Translations under genes and position numbers: made by a program
NCBI RefSeq assembly: GCF_934294775.1
Contig: NZ_CAKRAH010000018.1
Coordinates: forward strand, 1-52,422
Direction of reading: 5' to 3'
Source: an uncultured Dorea sp.
Lineage (GTDB): Bacteria; Bacillota; Clostridia; Lachnospirales; Lachnospiraceae
Length of the DNA stretch: 52,422 nucleotides
Notes under the pieces: generated by a model
What the model saw: the letters and a program-made list of their open reading frames with translations, nothing else
The model's database searches: none
Told to the model about the DNA's origin: nothing
Part shown: piece by piece, positions 33,522 to 41,058 of the stretch
Layout of the letters: every line of letters begins with the position of its first letter
Position numbering within the stretch: the first letter of the stretch is position 1

Positions 33522-35570
33522 ATGGCAGCAAAGAAAGGTAGTTTGTCAATCAGCAGTGAAAACATTTTCCCAATTATTAAAAAATGGGTATATTCCGATC
33601 ACGATATTTTCGCACGTGAATTAGTATCTAATGGATGCGATGCAATCACAAAGTTAAAGAAACTGGATATGATGGGGGAATATCAGTTACCGGATGATTA
33701 CAAACCGGCAATTAAAGTAGAAGTAAATCCAGAAGAGAAAACTCTGAAATTCACAGATAACGGTCTTGGTATGACAGCCGATGAAGTAGAAGAATACATT
33801 ACACAGATCGCATTTTCCGGAGCTACACAGTTCCTTGAAAAATATAAAGATAAAACAACAGAAGACGATATGATCGGACACTTTGGTCTTGGATTCTACT
33901 CAGCATTTATGGTAGCAGATGAAGTGCATATCGATACACTGTCTTACAAAGAAGGTGCAAAACCGGTACACTGGGTAAGCAATGGCGGAACAGAGTACGA
34001 GATGGAAGACGGCGACAAACAGGAAGTCGGATCTACTATGACTCTGTATCTTAATGAAGACAGCCTTGAGTTTGCTAACGAATACAGAATGAGAGAAGTA
34101 CTTCAGAAATACTGTTCATTCATGCCAGTTGAGATCTTCCTTTCAAAGGCAAATGCAGAACCAGAATATGAAACTATCGATGAGGCAGACTTAAAAGATG
34201 ATGATGAAGTCATCGAGCATATTCACGAAGATGCCAAGATGGAAGAAAAAGAAAATGAAAACGGCGAGAAAGAAATGGTGGAAGTAGAACCGGCCAAAGA
34301 AAAAGTAAAGATTAAAAAACGTCCGGTTTCATTAAGTGACATCCATCCACTGTGGACAAAACATCCAAATGAATGCAGCGATGAGGATTATCAGGAGTTC
34401 TACCGTAAAGTATTCATGGATTACAAAGAGCCACTGTTCTGGATCCACCTGAACATGGATTATCCATTTAACTTAAAGGGAATCCTGTACTTCCCAAGAA
34501 TCAATACAGAGTATGATTCTATCGAAGGAACAATTAAGTTATATAATAACCAGGTATTTATCGCTGACAATATCAAAGAAGTTATCCCAGAGTATCTGAT
34601 GGTATTAAAGGGAGTCATTGATTGTCCGGACCTGCCGCTTAATGTATCGCGTAGTGCACTGCAGAATGACGGATTTGTAAATAAAATTTCTGAATACATT
34701 TCTAAGAAAGTTGCAGATAAGCTTTCCGGAATGTGCAAGACAAAGAGAGAAGATTATGAAAAATACTGGGATAACATCAGTCCGTTTATCAAGTTTGGCT
34801 GCTTAAAAGATGAAAAATTCTGTGACAAGATGAAAGATGCAGTTCTGTTCAAGAACCTGGATCACAAATATCTGACACTGAAAGACTGTATCGAAGCAAA
34901 TGGCGGAAAGGTAGAAGAACCAGAGGCTAAGACAGAGGAAGATAAAGCAGACGATCAGAATAAAGAAGATAAGACAATTATCTACTATGTAACAGATGAG
35001 ATTCAGCAGAGCCAGTACATCAACATGTTCAAGAATCAGGGAATGGATGCTGTAATCCTGGGACATAATATTGATTCACCATTTATTACACAGTTAGAGC
35101 AGCGCAATCAGAACATCAAGTTCCAGAGAATCGATGCAGATGTAACAGAAGGTGCGAAAGAAGAAGTTGCTGAAGATGAAAAAGAAGCATTCCAGAAGAC
35201 TTCTGACAGTCTGGTAGAGATTTTCCGCAAAGAACTTGGTAATGAAAATCTGGATGTTAAGATTGAAAAATTAAAAGATGAAAAAGTTGCTTCTATGATG
35301 ACACTGTCAGAAGAGAACCGCCGTATGCAGGAAATGATGAAGATGTATGGTATGAGCGGAATGGATATGGGTACGACAAGTACGTTGATTCTGAATGCTA
35401 ATCATCCGCTGGTTCAGTATGTGGTTGAGCATAAGGATAGTGAGAATACAAGTATTATCTGCAAGCAGTTATATGATCTGGCTATGCTGGCGCATAAGCC
35501 GCTTAGTCCGGAGGAGATGACAGCATTTGTGCAGAGAAGTAATGAAATAATGATGTTGCTTACGAAGTAG
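33522..35570 (+). CDS. htpG: Molecular chaperone HtpG (Hsp90 family)
   Basis: The 682-residue ATP-dependent chaperone has the GHKL ATPase N-domain: SDHDIFARELVSNGCDAI, DNGLGMT, and GHFGLGFYSAFM (about residues 28-130). The middle domain contains NVSRSALQND, with the catalytic-loop Arg. An acidic/Lys-rich insertion (about 225-265, ENENGEKEMVEVEPAKEK) precedes RPVSLSDIHPLW. The C-terminal dimerisation part ends with a Met-rich helix (MMKMYGMSGMDMG) typical of clostridial HtpG. The gene is monocistronic and under CIRCE control. Its TAG stop begins a repeat motif that also spans the pgcA stop. Confidence 0.97.
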   Translation: MAAKKGSLSISSENIFPIIKKWVYSDHDIFARELVSNGCDAITKLKKLDMMGEYQLPDDYKPAIKVEVNPEEKTLKFTDNGLGMTADEVEEYITQIAFSGATQFLEKYKDKTTEDDMIGHFGLGFYSAFMVADEVHIDTLSYKEGAKPVHWVSNGGTEYEMEDGDKQEVGSTMTLYLNEDSLEFANEYRMREVLQKYCSFMPVEIFLSKANAEPEYETIDEADLKDDDEVIEHIHEDAKMEEKENENGEKEMVEVEPAKEKVKIKKRPVSLSDIHPLWTKHPNECSDEDYQEFYRKVFMDYKEPLFWIHLNMDYPFNLKGILYFPRINTEYDSIEGTIKLYNNQVFIADNIKEVIPEYLMVLKGVIDCPDLPLNVSRSALQNDGFVNKISEYISKKVADKLSGMCKTKREDYEKYWDNISPFIKFGCLKDEKFCDKMKDAVLFKNLDHKYLTLKDCIEANGGKVEEPEAKTEEDKADDQNKEDKTIIYYVTDEIQQSQYINMFKNQGMDAVILGHNIDSPFITQLEQRNQNIKFQRIDADVTEGAKEEVAEDEKEAFQKTSDSLVEIFRKELGNENLDVKIEKLKDEKVASMMTLSEENRRMQEMMKMYGMSGMDMGTTSTLILNANHPLVQYVVEHKDSENTSIICKQLYDLAMLAHKPLSPEEMTAFVQRSNEIMMLLTK

Positions 35571-35577
35571 GTTTTTT

Positions 35578-35636
35578 GTGGAAGCGTAGGAGCGCGGGAG
35601 GTGTTCGCAGGCGGACGCCTGAGGCGCGGTATCCAC
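35578..35636. repeat. GC-rich nested palindrome after htpG
   Basis: Nested inverted segments GTGGA...TCCAC, GCGC...GCGC and CAGGCG-GA-CGCCTG fill 59 bases, much richer in G+C than the surroundings. The sequence follows the motif TAGGTTTTTTGTGGAA shared with the pgcA end. It may be a REP-like repeat or a structured 3' RNA. Confidence 0.55.
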
Positions 35637-35675
35637 GTTGCTCTGCGACCGTTTCGCCGGCAAACTGTAGAAGTG

Positions 35676-35725
35676 AAAACGCCGTGTGGCTATGGAAATG
35701 GACATAGCCGTGCGGTGTTTTTGTT
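35676..35725. terminator. Bidirectional terminator between htpG and DUF5721
   Basis: A 19-bp stem without mismatches (four G-U pairs), AAAACGCCGTGTGGCTATG with its partner at 35703-35721, has an 8-nt loop and a T-tract. It ends the htpG transcript and, reversed, the DUF5721 transcript. Confidence 0.9.
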
Positions 35726-35727
35726 TT

Positions 35728-36207
35728 TTAGTAGTCGCCTTCGATTTGGTTGGTTTTAAGGATGGTTCTGGCTTCCTGGTCCCAGGATTGTTCCAGGGTT
35801 TTGTCGAGGGTGAAGGTGGTAAGTGCGGTGCCGGTGGTGCAGTGCAGGGTGGTGCCGTCATAGTGGAAGTTGAGGTAGAGTCCCTGGATGTTTTCCGGGC
35901 GGTAGGCGGTAAGGCCGTGGCGGGTCAGAAAATCCGGGTATTGATCAGCCGGGAGGGCCAGTATGATCTTGAAGTTTAACGGGGTGCGTTTGCCGCGGAT
36001 GATCTGGAAACAAAAGTCGCGGGCTTTTTCCCAGCGGGCGTAGGTCTCTTCTGGTTTTTCGTCGAAGAAGTCTTCCTGCAGGTAGCCGTCGAGCCTGAAT
36101 TTCCCCCAGGTTGTGAATTCTGCTTCGATGAAGGAGAACTGGTCGAATGTTTCTTTTAATAACAGGTGTGACATACAGTTTTTGGCTGATAATGAATATA
36201 TGGTCAT
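35728..36207 (-). CDS. DUF5721 family protein
   Basis: The 159-residue protein resembles DUF5721, a small family known mainly from Lachnospiraceae with no assigned function. The core shows SAKNCMSHLLLKETFDQFSF, then TTWGKFRLDGYLQEDFF and the conserved FQIIRGKRTPLNFKIIL. No signal or membrane helix is present, so it is cytoplasmic. The start at 36207 is chosen because AGGAGG lies 7 bases upstream; a longer frame has none. The gene uses C- and G-ending codons far more than its neighbours (for example ACC and CTG in its last 40 codons), suggesting transfer or relocation. It is divergent from the O-acylation operon. Confidence 0.82.
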   Translation of the reverse strand: MTIYSLSAKNCMSHLLLKETFDQFSFIEAEFTTWGKFRLDGYLQEDFFDEKPEETYARWEKARDFCFQIIRGKRTPLNFKIILALPADQYPDFLTRHGLTAYRPENIQGLYLNFHYDGTTLHCTTGTALTTFTLDKTLEQSWDQEARTILKTNQIEGDY

Positions 36208-36233
36208 AAGGAAACCTCCTAAATTTTCTATGA

Positions 36234-36253
36234 ATTCTATCATAACATAGAAT
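36234..36253. repeat. Perfect 7-bp inverted repeat between divergent genes
   Basis: ATTCTAT-CATAAC-ATAGAAT lies between the DUF5721 start (36207) and the -35 box at 36264 of the O-acylation operon. It could be an operator acting on one or both genes. No regulator gene is adjacent. Confidence 0.4.
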
Positions 36254-36263
36254 GAGTGAATAA

Positions 36264-36292
36264 TTGACATTTAAAAAGAAAAACAGTACAAT
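36264..36292 (+). promoter_or_regulatory. Promoter of the O-acylation operon
   Basis: A perfect TTGACA (36264-36269) and TACAAT (36287-36292) are 17 bases apart, about 55 bases before the GTG start. It is the strongest-looking sigma-A promoter in the window. Confidence 0.75.
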
Positions 36293-36347
36293 TATTTAGA
36301 TATACGTATGTAACCAAAGAAAGAAGCGAAAAAAGGAGATCATTTTC

Positions 36348-37169
36348 GTGGACAGACAAGAAATAGAGATGAAAGATAGAGAATATGAAAGAAAAGAGCT
36401 GAAACCGTATGAAAAAGATCATATGGTTCGGACTTTTCTGCTTCTGGTGGCGATTGTGACTGTGATTGTTGCAATTGCTGTCACTATGAAGCTTACGAAT
36501 CCGGATCTTGATACGAAGAAAGGGACCGGGATTCTGAAAACTATGGATGAGACAGATGTTGCATCCGTGGATAAAAGCATACAAAAGCTTGAAAAAGAAG
36601 AACGTCTGGCAGCACAGGCGGCAGATAAAATAAAACCAAGTGTAAAGTTCAAAGATGCACTGGTGATGGGAGATTCCATCACACAGGGACTCTATGAATA
36701 TGGAGTGTTAAATGCGGCAAATGTACAGGCAGACCGTGGAACTGGTGTGACAGATAACAGCAATAAAAAGCTAAGGGCACATATCGATAAAGCAAAGAAG
36801 ATGAAGCCGTCTACCATATTTTTATGTTATGGTATGAATGACTTAGAGGCGCAGAATGGAGATGCACAGGGATTTGTAAAAGCATATAAGCCTGTGATCG
36901 AAGAACTGAAAAAAGCACTTCCGGATACGGATATCTATGTAAACAGTGTTCTGCCGACTTCGCAGGCAGCAGTTAAGAATAAGCCGGTATATGGAAAAGT
37001 CCCAGAGTTTAACAAGGCGTTGAAAGCATTGTGCAAGCAGGAAAAAGTAGGATTTATTGATAATACGGACCTTGTAGAACAGCAGTTTTATGCAAGTGAC
37101 GGCGTTCATATGTCACCATCCTATTATAAGAAATGGGTCTATAATATGGCAGAGGAAGCAGGATTATAA
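36348..37169 (+). CDS. SGNH/GDSL-type hydrolase, membrane-anchored
   Basis: The 273-residue protein has an N-terminal cytoplasmic basic stretch, one membrane helix (about residues 29-49), a short coil, and an outside SGNH domain. The nucleophile block is MGDSITQG (Ser110), followed by the GMND block (Asn) and the DGVHMS block (Asp/His) near residue 255. Such enzymes add or remove acyl groups on glycans. GTG 36348 is the start because AGGAGAT lies 8 bases ahead; an internal ATG seven codons later lacks one. It is first in the operon and overlaps the next gene by one base. A role in acylating cell-surface polysaccharide is inferred from context. Confidence 0.87.
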   Translation: MDRQEIEMKDREYERKELKPYEKDHMVRTFLLLVAIVTVIVAIAVTMKLTNPDLDTKKGTGILKTMDETDVASVDKSIQKLEKEERLAAQAADKIKPSVKFKDALVMGDSITQGLYEYGVLNAANVQADRGTGVTDNSNKKLRAHIDKAKKMKPSTIFLCYGMNDLEAQNGDAQGFVKAYKPVIEELKKALPDTDIYVNSVLPTSQAAVKNKPVYGKVPEFNKALKALCKQEKVGFIDNTDLVEQQFYASDGVHMSPSYYKKWVYNMAEEAGL

Positions 37170-37657
37170 TGAAAAATGGAAAGATAGATCTTATTAATAT
37201 TTTGAAATATCTGATGGTACTGGTACTGGTCATGTATGTAGTATTTCTGATTTCAAGAGAAGGCAGCAGCGATGTGCCGGTAGATACCATTGAAAAGAAT
37301 ATTACAAAAGTTATGAAGACGAAAGGCATGTCCAAAGGAAGTGCACAGGATCTGAAAAAATACTACGGATTAAATGCCAATGATTATGATGGCGTAATGC
37401 TGTATATTCCAAATGATGTCATGAGTGTTAATGAAGTGCTGGTTGTAAAAGTAAAAGACGAAAGCCAGATAGAAGATATCGAAAAAGCAGTCCAGACACG
37501 TCTGGATACGCAAAAGAAGAGCTTTGAAGGATATGGGGTAGAACAGACAAAACTACTTCGTTCAGCAGTTGTGGAATCCAAAGGTTCCTATACAATCCTT
37601 GTGGTTTCAAAAGATGCGGACAAGATTGATGAGGCATTTAGAAAAAGTATTCGATAA
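37169..37657 (+). CDS. DUF4358 domain-containing protein
   Basis: The 162-residue protein has an N-terminal membrane helix (about residues 11-30) and a DUF4358 domain: KKYYGLNANDYDGVMLYIP, the charged helix AVQTRLDTQKKSFEGYGVEQ, and SKGSYTILVVSKDADKIDEAF. DUF4358 proteins are usually anchored outside and have no known function. It overlaps the SGNH gene stop by one base (TAATG), so it is coupled to it. MBOAT follows after 17 bases. Its presence inside this operon suggests an accessory role in surface acylation. Confidence 0.86.
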   Translation: MKNGKIDLINILKYLMVLVLVMYVVFLISREGSSDVPVDTIEKNITKVMKTKGMSKGSAQDLKKYYGLNANDYDGVMLYIPNDVMSVNEVLVVKVKDESQIEDIEKAVQTRLDTQKKSFEGYGVEQTKLLRSAVVESKGSYTILVVSKDADKIDEAFRKSIR

Positions 37658-37674
37658 TTAAAGGAATTAGAGAA

Positions 37675-39081
37675 ATGTTATTTAGCAGTATTGTATTCTT
37701 ATTTACGTTTTTGCCGGTTGTGCTGATATTATATTATGTTTTGCCGGCGGCATGTAGAAATCCAGTGTTGTTACTGGCAAGCCTTGTGTTTTATGCGTGG
37801 GGAGAGCCGGTATACATTTTCCTGATGATATTGTCTATATTATTTAACTATATCAGCGGACTGGACATTGCAAGAAATCTGGAAAACAAAAAAAAGGCGA
37901 AGAGGAGCCTTGTATTTAATATTATGGTTAATATTGCGATTCTTGGATTCTTCAAGTATGAAGGATTCGTGCTGGATACGATCAACCACGTATTTCCGGT
38001 GCATATCAAATATCATGCACTGGCACTGCCAATCGGAATATCGTTCTATACCTTCCAGATCATGTCTTATATCATAGATGTGTATCGTGGAAAAGTGAAG
38101 GTACAGAAGAATCTGCTTAATTTTGCATTATATGTAACGATGTTCCCACAATTGATCGCAGGCCCGATCGTACAGTATGCAGATATTGATGAACAGCTTA
38201 CACACAGACGGCATTCCATTGGAAAATTCGGTGACGGATGCATGTTCTTTATAAGAGGACTTGCGAAAAAAGTACTTTTAGCTAATACATCTGGCATGAT
38301 ATTTACAGAAGTAACCGGACTTTCAAAAGGAAATGTATCCGTACTGACGGCATGGCTTGGGGCATTTGCCTATATGTTCCAGATTTATTTTGACTTTAGT
38401 GGATATTCGGATATGGCGATCGGACTTGGAAAAATGTTCGGATTTGAGCTGTGTGTGAACTTTAATTATCCGTATGTGTCAAAAAGCATTACAGAATTCT
38501 GGAGAAGATGGCACATTTCCCTTAGCAGCTGGTTCAGGGATTATGTATATATTCCGCTTGGTGGAAACCGGGTATCGGCAGCAAGACACATTTTCAATTT
38601 GCTGGTAGTGTGGTTACTGACCGGACTCTGGCACGGAGCTGCATGGAATTTTGTGGTGTGGGGATTATATTATGGTGTCATACTGATTATTGAAAAATAT
38701 CTGCTGGCACCGGTTCTGGAAAAAATTCCGGGAATATTTAGTCATATTTACAGTATATTTTTGATTGTGATTGGATGGGTATTGTTCTTCAGTTCATCAC
38801 TTGGACAGGCTCTTGAATATATGAAAGTAATGTTTGGTGTGGGAGCACATGGCATTGTGGATCAGGAAAGTCTGTATCTGCTTACAACCAATCTGGTATT
38901 GTGGCTGATGCTGGCGATTGGTTCAACAAGATATGTGCATGTCAGATATGAGCACCGGATGAGGTCCAGAAGATGGAATACAACGATGATAAATGGGGTT
39001 GTATACGTGATTTTATTTGTGGTCAGCATCGCATATCTGGTGACGGAAACGTATAATCCGTTCTTGTATTTTAGATTTTAG
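37675..39081 (+). CDS. MBOAT family O-acyltransferase (AlgI/DltB-like)
   Basis: The 468-residue polytopic protein is the membrane transacylase of bacterial polysaccharide O-acetylation. Family marks include MLFSSIVFLFTFLPVVLILYY, PIGISFYTFQIMSYIIDVYRG, the region FPQLIAGPIVQYADI, FDFSGYSDMAIGLGKMFG, and ITEFWRRWHISLSSWFRDYVYIPLGG. The invariant active-site His is in LTGLWHGAAWNF. It passes an acyl group from cytosolic acyl-CoA across the membrane. The gene lies between DUF4358 and DHHW. Its target glycan is not evident, since no polysaccharide synthesis genes are in the window. Confidence 0.96.
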   Translation: MLFSSIVFLFTFLPVVLILYYVLPAACRNPVLLLASLVFYAWGEPVYIFLMILSILFNYISGLDIARNLENKKKAKRSLVFNIMVNIAILGFFKYEGFVLDTINHVFPVHIKYHALALPIGISFYTFQIMSYIIDVYRGKVKVQKNLLNFALYVTMFPQLIAGPIVQYADIDEQLTHRRHSIGKFGDGCMFFIRGLAKKVLLANTSGMIFTEVTGLSKGNVSVLTAWLGAFAYMFQIYFDFSGYSDMAIGLGKMFGFELCVNFNYPYVSKSITEFWRRWHISLSSWFRDYVYIPLGGNRVSAARHIFNLLVVWLLTGLWHGAAWNFVVWGLYYGVILIIEKYLLAPVLEKIPGIFSHIYSIFLIVIGWVLFFSSSLGQALEYMKVMFGVGAHGIVDQESLYLLTTNLVLWLMLAIGSTRYVHVRYEHRMRSRRWNTTMINGVVYVILFVVSIAYLVTETYNPFLYFRF

Positions 39082-39089
39082 AGGCCACG

Positions 39090-40319
39090 ATGGAAGAGCT
39101 AAGGAATGAGAGAATAAGAAATAATCTCTCAAGGGAAGAGAGATTACGAAGAAAGAGAAAGAGAGAGAGAAGAAGACAATTGCAAAGAAATAAATTTATA
39201 GCGCTGGTATTTCTGTTAATGCTTGGAATCATCTGTGTTGTGAATGTGGCAACTGGCGACAGAAAGTTCTCTGAAAAAGAAAACCGGGCATTGGAACAAC
39301 GGCCACAACTGACACTTTCGGGAATTGAAAGTGGAAGATGGATGGAACAGTATGAATCATATGTGTCAGATCAGTTCACGGGAAGAGATTTCTGGGTATC
39401 GTTAAAGAGTAATCTGGACCTTCTTTCCGGAAAACGTAAGTCCAATGGCGTATTCAAAGGAAAAGACCATTATCTGCTGGAGGACATTGCAACACCGGAT
39501 GAAACACAGATGAATGCGAATCTGACAGCAATGAAAGAATTTCAGCAAACGTATAAGGATATTCCGATGTACATGATGCTGGTGCCGGATGCAGCGAATA
39601 TCCAGGCAGACGAACTTCCGAAACATGCAGTGACAGAAGATCAGAACCAGCAGTTTACACAGATTAAAGATACACTTGGTGATTCTTTTCAGTGGATCAA
39701 TGTGACAGATGCTTTGAACAAGCATAAGTCGGAAGATTTGTATTACCGTACCGATCATCACTGGACGACACTGGGTGCTTATTATGGATATCAGGAACTG
39801 GCAGCTTCCATGAAGCTTGATACAGGTAAGCAGCAGGAATTAAAGCCTTATGCAGTAACGACGGAATTCAATGGAACACTTTCGTCCACCAGCGGCTATG
39901 AGACCAGCTATGAAGAGCCGATTTATATCTATGCACCGGATGATCTTGAAAAGGCAACACAAGTAGTGGTAAATAATGTAAATGAAAAGAAAAAGACAGG
40001 AACACTTTATGATACATCAAAATTAAAAGGCAAAGATAAATATGCTCTGTTCCTGGGTGGCAATTATCCGATGTTAGATATCAGGACGACGGCTGATTCT
40101 ACGGACAGACTTCTGATCTTTAAGGATTCGTATGCGAACAGCCTGATTCCGTTCCTGACGGATTATTACAGGGAGATCATAGTGATCGATCCAAGATATT
40201 ATTATGATAATATTAAGGATGTTATGGAAGAGAATAAGATTACAAGTGTACTTTTCCTGTATAATGGTAATACTTTTGTAAAAGATAACAGCATCAGTGG
40301 AGTGTTACAGAATGATTAG
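39090..40319 (+). CDS. DHHW family protein (AlgJ/AlgX-like acyl acceptor partner)
   Basis: The 409-residue protein has an unusually long basic N-terminal tail (about residues 1-35, many Arg/Lys), one membrane anchor (FIALVFLLMLGIICVVNVA, about 37-55) and an extracytoplasmic SGNH-like domain. The DHHW motif is at YRTDHHWTTLGAYYGY (near residue 223) and the Ser motif at FKDSYANSL (near residue 345). EKENRALEQRP early in the domain is typical. AlgJ/AlgX-type proteins hand acetyl groups to exported polysaccharide alongside the MBOAT protein. The start at 39090 has a weak AGAGG site, 9 bases after MBOAT. Its end overlaps the start of the pseudouridine synthase gene by 8 bases. Confidence 0.92.
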   Translation: MEELRNERIRNNLSREERLRRKRKRERRRQLQRNKFIALVFLLMLGIICVVNVATGDRKFSEKENRALEQRPQLTLSGIESGRWMEQYESYVSDQFTGRDFWVSLKSNLDLLSGKRKSNGVFKGKDHYLLEDIATPDETQMNANLTAMKEFQQTYKDIPMYMMLVPDAANIQADELPKHAVTEDQNQQFTQIKDTLGDSFQWINVTDALNKHKSEDLYYRTDHHWTTLGAYYGYQELAASMKLDTGKQQELKPYAVTTEFNGTLSSTSGYETSYEEPIYIYAPDDLEKATQVVVNNVNEKKKTGTLYDTSKLKGKDKYALFLGGNYPMLDIRTTADSTDRLLIFKDSYANSLIPFLTDYYREIIVIDPRYYYDNIKDVMEENKITSVLFLYNGNTFVKDNSISGVLQND

Positions 40320-41058
40320 ACTGAATAAATATCTAAGTGATGCCGGCGTATGTTCAAGAAGAGAAGCAGACCGGCTGATTGAAAAAGGAATGGTAACCGT
40401 GGACGGACAGCCTGCGGTTCCCGGAATGAAAGTAGATGATGGACAAGAAGTCCGTGTAGGGAAAAAAACTATAAAAAGTAAGACAAAGAAAACGGTCCTG
40501 GCGGTTTACAAACCTGCTGGGATTGTTTGCACAGAAGATAAAAGAGAGAAAAAGAATATTATCCGTTATCTAAATTATCCGGTTCGCATCACCTATGCAG
40601 GCAGGCTTGATAAAGATTCGGAAGGTCTTCTGATCATGACCAATGACGGGGATCTGATCAACGGTATGATGCGTGCAAGATTCGCTCATGAGAAAGAATA
40701 TAAAGTAACCGTACAAAAAGAAATCACTCCGGAATTTATCGAAAAGATGAGCAGAGGAGTACATATCAAAGATAAAGAGAAGAACCTGGATGCGGTAACA
40801 AGACCGTGCACAGTAAAGAAAATTGGAAAATATACATTTTCCATTATACTGACACAGGGACTGAACAGGCAGATCCGGAGGATGTGTGAAGCACTTGGAT
40901 ATAAAGTGACGAATCTGAAGCGCATCCGGATCATGAACATAGAACTTGGGAATCTAAAACCTGGACAGGTAAGAGAATTAACAGAACAGGAGTTAAAGGA
41001 ATTATATGGGACAGTCAAAGAACGAGAGAATGCAGGAACTGGTAGACATCTTAAATAA
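40312..41058 (+). CDS. rluF: Pseudouridine synthase, RsuA/RluF family
   Basis: The 248-residue enzyme isomerises a uridine in rRNA (23S in the RluF group, the substrate is inferred). An S4 RNA-binding domain (about residues 1-60, IRLNKYLSDAGVCSRREADRL) precedes the catalytic domain with Asp100 in AGRLDKDSEGLL and the conserved LTQGLNRQIRRMCEALGY. ATG 40312 (MIRLNKY) is chosen; the frame reaches five codons upstream. It overlaps the DHHW gene by 8 bases and the ligA gene by 53 bases, an unusually long overlap. Confidence 0.92.
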   Translation: MIRLNKYLSDAGVCSRREADRLIEKGMVTVDGQPAVPGMKVDDGQEVRVGKKTIKSKTKKTVLAVYKPAGIVCTEDKREKKNIIRYLNYPVRITYAGRLDKDSEGLLIMTNDGDLINGMMRARFAHEKEYKVTVQKEITPEFIEKMSRGVHIKDKEKNLDAVTRPCTVKKIGKYTFSIILTQGLNRQIRRMCEALGYKVTNLKRIRIMNIELGNLKPGQVRELTEQELKELYGTVKERENAGTGRHLK

